From assembly GCA_038120295.1 (NCBI GenBank), contig JAYOLL010000026.1, positions 1-52,704 on the forward strand: a DNA stretch of 52,704 nt, read 5' to 3'. Position numbers and translations under genes: made by a program. Positions 24,382 through 33,371 of the stretch are shown piece after piece. The notes beneath the pieces were generated by a model that worked only from the letters and a program-made list of their open reading frames with translations, ran no database searches and was not told where the DNA came from. This DNA is from JAYOEY01 sp038120295. GTDB taxonomy: Bacteria > Pseudomonadota > Alphaproteobacteria > MPNO01 > UBA2964. Within the stretch, counting starts at the first letter, position 1, and every line of letters starts with the position of its first letter.

Positions 24382-25050
24382 ATGACCGTCGAAGCGAAAA
24401 TTTGTGGCATCAGCACCGCCGATGCGATGCGGGCGGCGATCGAAGGCGGGGCGGCCTATGTCGGTCTGGTCTTCTATCCGACTTCGCCGCGTGCGGTTTC
24501 AGCCGTCCAGGCGGCGGATTTATGCGCGCTCGTGCCGAACGGCGTTGTAAGCGTCGGTCTGTTCGTGGATATCGACGATGCAACGCTCGATCAAATCCTG
24601 TCGGCCGTGCCGCTCGATCTGCTGCAGCTCCATGGCGCGGAAACGCCAGACCGTGTGTCCGAAATCAAACGACGAACCGGAAAGCCGGTTTTCAAGGCGA
24701 TCAAGATTGCTGGAGCCGAAGATGTCGTCGCCGCCGAAGCCTATTTCGACGTCGCCGATCGTCTTCTGTTCGATGCCAAGGCCCCTGCTGACATGAAGGG
24801 CGCGCTTCCCGGCGGGAATGCGCTTTCCTTCGACTGGGATCTGATCGCAGGCTATGACTGGCCCTTGCCCTGGATGCTGTCCGGCGGACTCGACGCCGGC
24901 AATGTCGGCGAGGCGATTGCGCGCACTGGCGCGCAGGCGGTCGATGTCTCCTCTGGCGTCGAAAGCTCGCCCGGCGTCAAGGATTTGCGCAGGATCGCCG
25001 AATTCCTCGACGCCGTGTCGGCGGTCTCCCCGGCTCCCGAAGACGGCTGA
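24382..25050 (+). CDS. trpF: phosphoribosylanthranilate isomerase
   Basis: 222-residue TIM barrel of the tryptophan pathway (PRA to CdRP). The catalytic Cys is in AKICGISTADAM. GAAYVGLVFYPTSPRAVS, LLQLHGAETPDRV and LSGGLDAGNVGEAI follow, and the phosphate site near the C-terminus is QAVDVSSGVESSPGVKD. It sits between pyrF and trpB, a usual order in this class. trpC and trpD are not in the window. Confidence 0.96.
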   Translation: MTVEAKICGISTADAMRAAIEGGAAYVGLVFYPTSPRAVSAVQAADLCALVPNGVVSVGLFVDIDDATLDQILSAVPLDLLQLHGAETPDRVSEIKRRTGKPVFKAIKIAGAEDVVAAEAYFDVADRLLFDAKAPADMKGALPGGNALSFDWDLIAGYDWPLPWMLSGGLDAGNVGEAIARTGAQAVDVSSGVESSPGVKDLRRIAEFLDAVSAVSPAPEDG

Positions 25051-25101
25051 CAGGCGGCGCGTGTCCCTATACACTCCGCCGCCTTATTGACCGGCAAGAC
25101 C

Positions 25102-26337
25102 ATGACCGACACCAGCTCGACCGAAACGGAAAAGCCCAACAGCTACCGTACGCTGCCTGACGACCGCGGGCATTTCGGCCTGTATGGCGGGCGCTATGTC
25201 GCGGAAACGCTGATGCCGCTGATCCTGCAGGTCGAAAAGGCCTATGACGCGGCGCGCGCAGACCCGTCCTTCCAGGCCGAGCTGGATTATTTTCTTGCCC
25301 ATTATGTCGGTCGGCCCAGCCCGCTCTATTACGCCGAACGGCTGACCGAACATCTTGGCGGCGCGAAGATCTATTTCAAGCGCGACGAGCTCAACCACAC
25401 CGGCGCGCACAAGATCAACAATACGATGGGGCAGATCCTGCTCGCCCGCCGCATGGGCAAGAAGCGGATCATCGCCGAAACCGGAGCGGGACAGCACGGC
25501 GTCGCCACGGCGACCGTCTGCGCGCGCTTCGGGCTGGACTGCGTGGTCTATATGGGCCGCACCGATATCGAACGCCAGGCGCCCAACGTATTCCGGATGA
25601 AGCTGCTGGGCGCCGAAGTCGTGCCGGTCGATTCCGGCACCGCGACCCTCAAGGATGCGATGAACGAGGCGCTGCGCGACTGGGTGTCTAACGTCGAAGA
25701 CACGTTCTACATCATCGGCACGGTCGCCGGGCCGCACCCCTATCCTGCGATGGTGCGGGATTTCCAGTCGATCATCGGTCGCGAAGTCCGCGAACAGATG
25801 GCGGCGGCGGAAGGCCGCCTGCCGGACAGCCTGGTTGCCTGCATCGGCGGCGGCTCGAATGCGATGGGGCTGTTTCACGATTTCCTCGACGAGGAGGCCG
25901 TCTCGATTTACGGCGTCGAAGCCGCCGGTCTCGGCGTCGAGACCGACAAGCATGCGGCATCGCTTACGGCGGGCGCCCCCGGTGTGCTGCACGGCAACCG
26001 GACCTATCTGCTGCAGGACGAAGATGGGCAGATTGACGAAGCCCATTCGATCTCGGCCGGGCTCGACTATCCCGGGATCGGGCCGGAACATGCGTGGCTG
26101 CGCGATATCGGGCGCGTCGAATATGTCTCGGCCACCGATGACGAAGCGCTGGAGGCGTTCCAGCTCTGTACCCGCCTTGAAGGCATCATTCCGGCTCTGG
26201 AGCCGTCGCACGCGCTGGCGTTCGTGTCGAAACTGGCGCCGACACTGCCCGCGGATCATCTGATGGTGATGAATATGTGCGGCCGGGGCGACAAGGACGT
26301 CTTCACCATCGCCGACGCGCTGGGGGTGACGCTGTGA
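25102..26337 (+). CDS. trpB: tryptophan synthase beta chain
   Basis: 411 residues. It condenses indole with serine using PLP. The Schiff-base lysine is Lys104 in ELNHTGAHKINN. AETGAGQHGVATATV, the phosphate-binding GGGSNAMG and the C-terminal MNMCGRGDKD are intact. The ATG at 25102 fits the family length. The short gap before it includes CTGACA and TATACA 15 bp apart, a weak internal promoter at best. Its stop overlaps the trpA start. Confidence 0.97.
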   Translation: MTDTSSTETEKPNSYRTLPDDRGHFGLYGGRYVAETLMPLILQVEKAYDAARADPSFQAELDYFLAHYVGRPSPLYYAERLTEHLGGAKIYFKRDELNHTGAHKINNTMGQILLARRMGKKRIIAETGAGQHGVATATVCARFGLDCVVYMGRTDIERQAPNVFRMKLLGAEVVPVDSGTATLKDAMNEALRDWVSNVEDTFYIIGTVAGPHPYPAMVRDFQSIIGREVREQMAAAEGRLPDSLVACIGGGSNAMGLFHDFLDEEAVSIYGVEAAGLGVETDKHAASLTAGAPGVLHGNRTYLLQDEDGQIDEAHSISAGLDYPGIGPEHAWLRDIGRVEYVSATDDEALEAFQLCTRLEGIIPALEPSHALAFVSKLAPTLPADHLMVMNMCGRGDKDVFTIADALGVTL

Positions 26338-27170
26338 GCCGCCGCGCAGGACGTATTCGCGACCGGTTCGAGGCGCTGCGCGCCGAGGGCCGCGCCGGGC
26401 TGGTTGCCTTCGTGACCGCCGGAGATCCGGACCGTCAAGTTTCCGAGTCGATTCTGGCGGGGCTTCCCGCCGCAGGCGCCGATCTGATCGAGCTTGGCAT
26501 TCCTTTCAGCGATCCGATGGCCGATGGGCCTGCGATCCAGGCATCGTCGCTGCGCGCCCTTGCGGCGGGACAGACACTGCCGAAAACGCTTGAGATGGTC
26601 GCGAAATTCCGGGAAACGGTCGACGACGAAACGCCGGTTATCCTGATGGGTTACTACAACCCGATCTATATTTACGGCGTCGACCGGTTTGTGGACGACG
26701 CGGCGGATGCCGGCGTCGACGGGCTGATTGTGGTCGATCTGCCGCCCGAAGAGGATGCGGAACTACGCCTGCCGGCGGCGAAAGTGGGCATTGATCTGGT
26801 CAAGCTGACTGCGCCGACAAGCGACGAGGAACGCCTGCCGGCGCTGGTCGAAACCGCGAGCGGGTTCGTCTATCACGTCTCGATAACCGGAATTACGGGC
26901 ACGCGCTCCGCCGCCGCCGATCATGTTGCCGCCGATATCGCGCGTATCCGGTCGTTCACTGACCTGCCTGTCGCGGTCGGATTCGGTATCAGGACGCCGG
27001 AGAACGCCGCGGGGATCGCCCGCATCGCGGATGCCGCCGTGATCGGGTCGGCGATTGTCGATATTGTCGCCCGAAAATCGGCCGAATCAGCGCCTACTCC
27101 CGAACTGGTGGAATCCGTGCTAGGTTTCGTCGCAGAACTGGCCGATGGCGTTCGAAAAGCCCGTTCCTGA
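26334..27170 (+). CDS. trpA: tryptophan synthase alpha chain
   Basis: 278-residue TIM barrel cleaving indole-3-glycerol phosphate. The catalytic Glu and Asp are in LIELGIPFSDPMADGPAIQ. MGYYNPIYIYG, GLIVVDLPPEE, and the phosphate site GFGIRTPENA are present. Loop 6 is YHVSITGITGTR. The GTG at 26334 overlaps the trpB stop (GTGA), so the subunits are translationally coupled. The frame is open upstream inside trpB, but that part is not family sequence. Confidence 0.97.
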   Translation: MSRRAGRIRDRFEALRAEGRAGLVAFVTAGDPDRQVSESILAGLPAAGADLIELGIPFSDPMADGPAIQASSLRALAAGQTLPKTLEMVAKFRETVDDETPVILMGYYNPIYIYGVDRFVDDAADAGVDGLIVVDLPPEEDAELRLPAAKVGIDLVKLTAPTSDEERLPALVETASGFVYHVSITGITGTRSAAADHVAADIARIRSFTDLPVAVGFGIRTPENAAGIARIADAAVIGSAIVDIVARKSAESAPTPELVESVLGFVAELADGVRKARS

Positions 27171-27208
27171 CGGGGTTTGCCGGACCCGGCGCAACGCATA
27201 GTAAGTCT

Positions 27209-28168
27209 ATGAACTGGCTCAATAATTACGTTCGACCCAAGATTCGCGCCCTGGTGCAGAAGGAGGATGTGCCCGACAATCTGTGGCACCAGTGTCCTTC
27301 CTGCGAGCAGATGATTTTTCACCGCGAACTGGATGCGGCGAACAATGTCTGTCCCCATTGCGGCCATCATATGCGGCTGGCGGCGGTCAAACGGCTGGGA
27401 ATGCTGTTCGATGAGGGTAAGTATCAGCTTATTGAACTCCCCAAGCTGATCGGCGATCCCCTGAAGTTCCGCGACCGACGGCGCTATACGGACCGGCTAA
27501 AGGATGCGCGCGCGTCGACAGAACGCGACGACGCGCTGATCGTGGCGCACGGCGCGATGGGCGGTCGCAAGATTGTCGTGGCCCTGCTGGATTTTGCTTT
27601 CATGGGCGGCTCCATGGGGCTTGCCGTGGGCAAGGGGCTGCTGACGGCTGCCCGGCTCGCCGTGCTGCAGGAAGCGCCGCTGATCGTGTTCACATCGTCC
27701 GGCGGTGCGCGTATGCAGGAAGGGATCCTGTCGCTCATGCAGATGCCGCGCTCGGTGATTGCCGTTTCCGAAGTCAAGGAAGCCGGCCTGCCCTACATCA
27801 CCGTTCTGACCGATCCGACGACAGGTGGGGTGTCCGCGTCGTTCGCCATGCTGGGCGACATCGCGATCGCCGAACCCGGCACCGTCATCGGTTTTGCGGG
27901 CGCGCGGGTCATTGAGGAGACGATTCGCGAAAAGCTGCCCGAAGGGTTCCAGAGGGCGGAATATCTGCTTGAACACGGCATGATCGATCGGGTCGTTCAT
28001 CGCCGCGATCTGCGCGACGAGCTGGTCCGGATTACCGGCCTGCTGATGGATCGGTACCCGTCCGCCGAGATCGTTCCGATCGACGACAAGGGCGACGATG
28101 GCGGAGCAGCCGCCGCCGCAGACAAATCTGCCTCATCTGATATTGAAGAGCGCCCCGCTGCGGAGTGA
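27209..28168 (+). CDS. accD: acetyl-CoA carboxylase carboxyltransferase subunit beta
   Basis: 319 residues. It transfers CO2 from biotin to acetyl-CoA with AccA, the first step of fatty acid synthesis. A four-Cys zinc ribbon is near the N-terminus (Cys29, Cys32, Cys48, Cys51 in HQCPSCEQM ... VCPHCGHH). The crotonase-fold stretches FTSSGGARMQEG and DPTTGGVSASFAMLGD follow. The last 24 codons overlap folC in another frame. Confidence 0.97.
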   Translation: MNWLNNYVRPKIRALVQKEDVPDNLWHQCPSCEQMIFHRELDAANNVCPHCGHHMRLAAVKRLGMLFDEGKYQLIELPKLIGDPLKFRDRRRYTDRLKDARASTERDDALIVAHGAMGGRKIVVALLDFAFMGGSMGLAVGKGLLTAARLAVLQEAPLIVFTSSGGARMQEGILSLMQMPRSVIAVSEVKEAGLPYITVLTDPTTGGVSASFAMLGDIAIAEPGTVIGFAGARVIEETIREKLPEGFQRAEYLLEHGMIDRVVHRRDLRDELVRITGLLMDRYPSAEIVPIDDKGDDGGAAAAADKSASSDIEERPAAE

Positions 28169-29453
28169 TCATCTCGTCGAGCGGCTGAGAGCGTATCACC
28201 CGCGGGTCATCGATCTGTCTCTCGGGCGGATCGAACGTCTTCTGGACGCGCTCGGCAACCCGCATCATTCGCTGCATAACGTCATTCACCTTGCCGGCAC
28301 CAACGGCAAGGGCTCGACGCTGGCCTTCCTGAAGGCGATCTGCGAAGCGGCGGGGCTTACCGTTCACGCCTATACGTCGCCCCATCTTGTCCATTTCAAC
28401 GAACGAATTTCGGTAGCGGGCAGGACGCTGGACGATGCAGCCCTGCTGGCGGCGCTGGACGATTGCGAGGCGGCCAATGCCGGCGGCGAGATCACGTTTT
28501 TCGAGATGACGACGGCGGCAGCCATTCTGGCGTTTTCGCGCATGCACGCCGACGTGACACTGATCGAAACCGGTCTTGGCGGGCGATTTGACGCCACCAA
28601 CGTCTTCCCTGCGCCTGCGCTAACGGTCATCACGCCTGTCTCCATGGACCATATGAGCTGGCTCGGCGACACGATTGAAAAGATCGCATTCGAAAAGGCC
28701 GGAATCCTGAAACCCGGCGTGGTTTCCGTGATCGGTCCTCAGGTACCGGAAGCGCTTTCCGTGATCGAACGACGCGCGGAAGAGACCGCTTCGCCCCTCT
28801 TGGTGCACGGCCGCGACTGGTTCTCACGCACGACTTCCGACGGTTTGATGGTGGAGATCGATGGCGACGAGGATTTCTACCCCCGCCCGGCGCTTGCCGG
28901 CGCGTATCAGCCCGTTAATGCCGCGACCGCCATCGTCGCTGCGCGACAGCTTTCGGACCCGGATCTGCCGCACGCAGCGCTTGCCCGGGGGCTGACGGAA
29001 GCGTTCTGGCCGGGCCGGATGCAGGACCTGTCCAGGAGCGGGCTCGGCGCCCGTTTGCCCGAAGGCTGGTCGCTCCATCTGGATGGCGGTCACAATGTTG
29101 CCGCTGCCGGGATGCTGGTCGAGACCGTCGACAATCGGCCCGACCGACCGCTCCATCTCGTCTTCGGCGCTCTGTCGAGCCGCAATCCGGCAGATTTTCT
29201 ACAGGCGTTCGCAGGTGTTGCATCCAGCCTTCAGGCTGTCTCAATTCCAGGCGAGGAAACATCGCTTTCCGCGGACGAAGCCTGCGATGCCGCACGCCGT
29301 GTCGGGATCGCAGCCGAAACCGCGCCATCGGTCGCGGCGGCGCTCGACGCGATAGCTGCTTCCGCGGATGGTCGGCCTGGGCAGGTGCTGATTTGCGGGT
29401 CGCTCTATCTTGCCGGTGCGGTTCTGGCGGAGCTCGAAAAAAAGCCCCGCTAA
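28098..29453 (+). CDS. folC: bifunctional folylpolyglutamate/dihydrofolate synthase
   Basis: 451 residues. It adds glycine-linked glutamates to folates and may make dihydrofolate. ATP-binding loop HLAGTNGKGSTLAFLKA, TSPHLVHFNERI, the metal-binding ETGLGGRFDATNVF and DHMSWLGDTIEKIAFEKAGI are intact. The ATG at 28098 has AAGG 6 bp upstream but makes a 71-bp overlap with accD. A TTG at about 28146 would remove most of the overlap and lies nearer the family N-terminus, so the start is uncertain. Confidence 0.93.
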   Translation: MAEQPPPQTNLPHLILKSAPLRSDHLVERLRAYHPRVIDLSLGRIERLLDALGNPHHSLHNVIHLAGTNGKGSTLAFLKAICEAAGLTVHAYTSPHLVHFNERISVAGRTLDDAALLAALDDCEAANAGGEITFFEMTTAAAILAFSRMHADVTLIETGLGGRFDATNVFPAPALTVITPVSMDHMSWLGDTIEKIAFEKAGILKPGVVSVIGPQVPEALSVIERRAEETASPLLVHGRDWFSRTTSDGLMVEIDGDEDFYPRPALAGAYQPVNAATAIVAARQLSDPDLPHAALARGLTEAFWPGRMQDLSRSGLGARLPEGWSLHLDGGHNVAAAGMLVETVDNRPDRPLHLVFGALSSRNPADFLQAFAGVASSLQAVSIPGEETSLSADEACDAARRVGIAAETAPSVAAALDAIAASADGRPGQVLICGSLYLAGAVLAELEKKPR

Positions 29454-29464
29454 AAAGCGGGGCT
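29437..29464 (-). terminator. rho-independent terminator of trxA
   Basis: On the minus strand a 9-bp stem (29456-29464 with 29443-29451) and 4-nt loop are followed by seven T (complement of 29437-29443). This is the end of the long minus-strand gene block. It overlaps the last 17 bp of folC. Confidence 0.9.
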
Positions 29465-29498
29465 CCGTGGCGTCTTCTTTCTCCCAGGTTTCAGGGCG

Positions 29499-29819
29499 TC
29501 AGATCGATTCGTTGATCCACTCAACCAGCTTGCTCTTGGGCAGCGCGCCGACCTTGGTTGCCGCGACCTCGCCATCCTTGAAAAGCATCATTGTGGGAAT
29601 GCCCCGTACGCCGTACTTGGTCGGTGTTTCGGGGTTATCGTCGATATTGATCTTGGCGACCGTGAGTTGTGAGCTCATTTCGTCGGAGATTTCTTCGAGC
29701 GAGGGGCCGATCTGCTTGCAGGGGCCGCACCATTCGGCCCAGAAATCCACCAGGACCACGCCATCCGCCTTGAGAACATCGCTTTCGAACGAATCGTCGG
29801 AAATTGCCTTGCTAGCCAT
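29499..29819 (-). CDS. trxA: thioredoxin
   Basis: 106-residue disulfide reductase with the classical WCGPC active site (Cys31, Cys34). DFWAEWCGPCKQIGPSLEE, INIDDNPETPTKYGVRGIPTMMLFKDGE (with the cis-Pro) and the C-terminal ALPKSKLVEWINES are all typical. The ATG at 29819 has AAGGA 10 bp upstream. An ATG 30 bp earlier gives a non-family extension. It follows addA by 81 bp. Confidence 0.97.
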   Translation of the reverse strand: MASKAISDDSFESDVLKADGVVLVDFWAEWCGPCKQIGPSLEEISDEMSSQLTVAKINIDDNPETPTKYGVRGIPTMMLFKDGEVAATKVGALPKSKLVEWINESI

Positions 29820-29900
29820 TTTTTCAAAATCCTTCTTTGTTTGCGCCAAAGGTAAGGCGCGTTTCCATGGAGGAAAAACTAGGTTCAGCTTGAGCGCCCG

Positions 29901-32900
29901 TCAAGCTGTGGCCTCGCGGTTGAGGACCGTCCGTATCGCCTCATCGAGGGCTTCAGCCGGGAGCGCCATGAGATTCGGGCCGTCGGTCCACAGAAGCGCG
30001 CAGCGTACGTCTTTTTGAGGATATATCTGGCGCAGGATTTCCCGATAAACTGCCATTTGACGACGGTATATCCACGGTACCGCGTCGGGCGAGGTCGGCG
30101 GGGGACGGTTGGTTTTGAAATCGATCACCAGAACATCCGTCTCCGTGACCACCAGCCGGTCGACCTGGCCGGAGACTGCCTGATTTCCGATCAGACCTGC
30201 GATCGGCGCCTCGCTGCGCGACTGCGGGCCGAAAAGTGCGGAAAACTCCGGGTCGGACAGGATGTTCAGCACTTCGGTAGCAAGTGAGTCCTGTGTCTCG
30301 TCGGGAAACTCGTGAACCGGCCGTGCAAGATAGCGCCTAACCGCTTCGTCCCGGCGTTCCGGTGCGATATCCGGCAGAAACTGGAGTATCCGGTGCACGA
30401 CCAGACCACGGCGGAAACCGGCCTGCCGGTCCCGGCCCGCCGGCGAGCGCATCGGGGGATCTTCGTCGTCCGGACGCGACGGCACCAGCGGGCGCGGGGG
30501 ACGCCCTTCCGGTGCCGGCGGGCGTGCTGCCCAGTCCGGGAGCGATTCGATTTCGGTGTCCGATCCGGCGATGGTCTTCGGTTTGGGCGGTGCGACTTCC
30601 TGCTCGTTCTTCAGGCGCCACCCGCCCCCCTGCCATCCGCCGGTCGTGGAGTCCGGTGTAAAATCGAACTCAACGCGCTCGGCGTTCGCGGCCATCGCCT
30701 GCGACACCAGTTCGTACCAGCTCCCCGAAGGAGGACGTTGGCGCGTTTCCCAGCCGCAGACATAGAGCCGGTCCTCCGCCCGCGTCATCGCCACGTAAAG
30801 CAGCCGGCGGTATTCGTCGTCCCGGCGACGGCGCGATTCCGCCATGGCGTCGTCGCAGACCGATTTCCCCAGTCCCGTTCTCGGCAGCCACACCAGCAGC
30901 CCGTCTTCGGTCCACAGCAGCCTGTCCGGCTGCGACGGTTTCTGGACTGTATCGGGCAGAAAGACGATGGGTGCCTGCAGCCCTTTCGCGCCGTGAACCG
31001 TCATGACACGGACCTCATCATGTACGGCCTGTTCGAGGTCGCGCTTGATCTCGATGTCGCCGGCCACCAGCCAGTGCAGGAACGATTGCAGCGAAGGAGC
31101 ATTGGTTCTTTCGAACTCGAAGCAGGCAGCAAGAAATTCGTCGATCGGGTCATTGGCGTCGCGCCCCAGCCGTGCGACTGTTTTGAAACGCCCCCGCCGC
31201 CGCGTGAGCACCTCTGCGAACAGCTCGAAGGGGGGTGCAAAGTCGGCGCGCGCCAGGAGCTCCGAGAGTTCCTTCGCAGCCGCGGCGAATTCCGGATGGT
31301 TGGCGGCATGCGTTCGTAATGACTGCCACAGTGTCCGGTCGCCGCGCCCGTATGCGATTGCGAACAGGTCGTTGTCGTCGAACCCGAAGAGTGGGCCTTT
31401 GAGGACGACTGCGAGCGTCAGGTCGTCATCCGGCAGCAGCAGGAACTCGCCCAGGGCGATGAGGTCGCGGATCGCAAGCTGCTCGTTGAGCCGCATCCGG
31501 TCGACCCCGGCTACAGGCACGTCGAGCGATTTCAGGGCGCGAACCAGCGCTTCCACGAAGGCTCCCCTGCGGCGAACCAGAACCATGATGTCGCCGGCGC
31601 GGATTGGCCTACCGTGGCTTTCCAGAATCTCTTCGTCTTCGATCCATCGTTTTATCCGTCCGGCGATGACATTGGCGAGCCTGGTCGCAGGCGCCCGGCC
31701 TCCGCGCTGCTCCACCGGCGGCGTCCAGGGACTCCGCTCGTCGTCTTCGTCCGGCGTTACCGTCGGCCACAGCTCGACAAGGCCCGCTTCCTGCTGCCGC
31801 CAGAGCCGGTGATGCAACGCTGCGCCGAGTTCCACTACGCCGGGCCGCGCCTCATCGGTCGAGAAGACGCTATCGACAGCGTGCAGAATCGATCCGGCGG
31901 ATCGGAAGGAAATATCCAGATCGACATCGTCCCAGACAAGATCGGCTCTTTTCGCTTCGCGCCGGAAGAGATTTCGCATGTTGCCGAACGCCAACGGCTC
32001 CGCCCCCTGGAAGCTGTAGATCGACTGCTTGGGGTCGCCTACGGCGAACACGGTCCGGGTAATCTCCCGCGCGCCTTCACCGGCGAAGAATTCATGAGTC
32101 AGGAATCGTACGATATCCCACTGGTCCGGGTTGGTGTCCTGGCTTTCGTCGATCAGAACGTGATCGATGCCTTCGTCCAGCTTGTACATCACCCAGGGCG
32201 CGCCCTGACCTTCCTCGAGCAGTTTGCGGGCGGTCAGGATCAGGTCGTCGTAATCCAGACCGGCACGTTCCCGCTTGGTCCGGTCGTAGCCGTCCAGCAA
32301 CGCATCCCCCAGCGTCAGAAGTCCAGCGGTCGCCCGCACCACGGTGACTGCCCGGATGTGCGCCAGAAGGTCGTCCAGCCTGCCTGCTTCCGCTGCAAGA
32401 ATGCCTTCTGCATCGGGCTCGATCGCCGCGGCATCCTTGTTGATGAGTTTCTTCCGTTGCTCCCCTGCCTGCGTAAAGTAGGCTTTCAGATAGGCGTCCA
32501 TCGTCCGGGCCCGTTCATCCGAAGCGGCGTTAAGCCACGCAGCGATGATCGCGCCGTGCAGCGCATCGGTTTTAGATCCCTGCGCCATGGCGCTCGCGGC
32601 GCGGCGGAGGCCCGGGCCGTCGAAAGCGGCATCGAGCGAGGCCTCCGTCATCAGCCCTTCGGGGGTCGCGGACCTGTCCACGCCAAACTTCTCATAAAGC
32701 GCGCCGACCAATCCGTGGATTCCGCCGTGCTGGTCCCGTAGGTCATGGATCTTCTGCCGCGCCGATGACAGGGCGCGGATCAGGCCGAAGAAATCCTGCT
32801 CATGCACCTGGGAGGTCACTTCGGCCAGCGCGTCCGCCAGTCTGCTGTCCTTGCCGCTCTGCGCCTGGCCCAGTACCCTGTCGAGCGCCTCAGCCTGCGC

Positions 32901-33371
32901 TTCCGCGGCTGTGCGTTCGTCCATAAGCTCGAAATGCGGGTCGATGCCAGCTTCCAGCGGGAACCGGCCCAGCAGCGATTCGCAAAAGGAATGGATCGTC
33001 TGAATCTTGAGACCGCCGGGCGTTTCAAGCACTTCGGCGAACAGCATCCGCGCGCGCCTCAATATGTCGTCGACCGGCGTATCGCCGGTCAGGTTTTCGA
33101 CGGCCTCACGCAACTTGCCGTCTTCGGCGATCGACCATTCGGCCAGAAGCGCATTGACTCGGTTGGCCATCTCTGCCGCTGCTGCGCGCGTGAAGGTAAG
33201 ACACAGAATCCTGTGGGGCGGCGTCCCCGCAAGCAGCAGCGCGAGAACGCGGTCGGTCAGGACCTTGGTCTTGCCCGTGCCCGCCGACGCAGAGACCCAG
33301 ACGGAACTCGCCGGGTCGGCGGCGCGCCGCTGGGATGTACCGGGATCGGGACGTTCGACGACAGTGTTCAT
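29901..33371 (-). CDS. addA: double-strand break repair helicase AddA, alphaproteobacterial type
   Basis: 1156 residues. UvrD/Rep-like SF1A helicase-nuclease that, with AddB, resects DNA ends for RecA. Walker A SAGTGKT is at residues 29-35 and Walker B is VLIDESQDTNPDQWD around 410. Motif III/IV region is FAVGDPKQSIYSFQGAEP; motif V/VI are VMTVHGAKGLQAPIVFLPD and RRLLYVAMTRAEDRLYV. The C-terminal RecB-like nuclease core is VLVIDFKTNRPP. Its ATG overlaps the addB stop (ATGA). Confidence 0.96.
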   Translation of the reverse strand: MNTVVERPDPGTSQRRAADPASSVWVSASAGTGKTKVLTDRVLALLLAGTPPHRILCLTFTRAAAAEMANRVNALLAEWSIAEDGKLREAVENLTGDTPVDDILRRARMLFAEVLETPGGLKIQTIHSFCESLLGRFPLEAGIDPHFELMDERTAAEAQAEALDRVLGQAQSGKDSRLADALAEVTSQVHEQDFFGLIRALSSARQKIHDLRDQHGGIHGLVGALYEKFGVDRSATPEGLMTEASLDAAFDGPGLRRAASAMAQGSKTDALHGAIIAAWLNAASDERARTMDAYLKAYFTQAGEQRKKLINKDAAAIEPDAEGILAAEAGRLDDLLAHIRAVTVVRATAGLLTLGDALLDGYDRTKRERAGLDYDDLILTARKLLEEGQGAPWVMYKLDEGIDHVLIDESQDTNPDQWDIVRFLTHEFFAGEGAREITRTVFAVGDPKQSIYSFQGAEPLAFGNMRNLFRREAKRADLVWDDVDLDISFRSAGSILHAVDSVFSTDEARPGVVELGAALHHRLWRQQEAGLVELWPTVTPDEDDERSPWTPPVEQRGGRAPATRLANVIAGRIKRWIEDEEILESHGRPIRAGDIMVLVRRRGAFVEALVRALKSLDVPVAGVDRMRLNEQLAIRDLIALGEFLLLPDDDLTLAVVLKGPLFGFDDNDLFAIAYGRGDRTLWQSLRTHAANHPEFAAAAKELSELLARADFAPPFELFAEVLTRRRGRFKTVARLGRDANDPIDEFLAACFEFERTNAPSLQSFLHWLVAGDIEIKRDLEQAVHDEVRVMTVHGAKGLQAPIVFLPDTVQKPSQPDRLLWTEDGLLVWLPRTGLGKSVCDDAMAESRRRRDDEYRRLLYVAMTRAEDRLYVCGWETRQRPPSGSWYELVSQAMAANAERVEFDFTPDSTTGGWQGGGWRLKNEQEVAPPKPKTIAGSDTEIESLPDWAARPPAPEGRPPRPLVPSRPDDEDPPMRSPAGRDRQAGFRRGLVVHRILQFLPDIAPERRDEAVRRYLARPVHEFPDETQDSLATEVLNILSDPEFSALFGPQSRSEAPIAGLIGNQAVSGQVDRLVVTETDVLVIDFKTNRPPPTSPDAVPWIYRRQMAVYREILRQIYPQKDVRCALLWTDGPNLMALPAEALDEAIRTVLNREATA

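Noticed and set aside
25084..26259. 391-codon open frame antisense to trpB
   Set aside because: trpB is intact and coupled to trpA; the antisense frame is a codon-bias shadow.
31614..32741. 375-codon + strand open frame inside addA
   Set aside because: It lies wholly within the well-supported addA gene and its translation is low-complexity Arg/Gly/Pro-rich.
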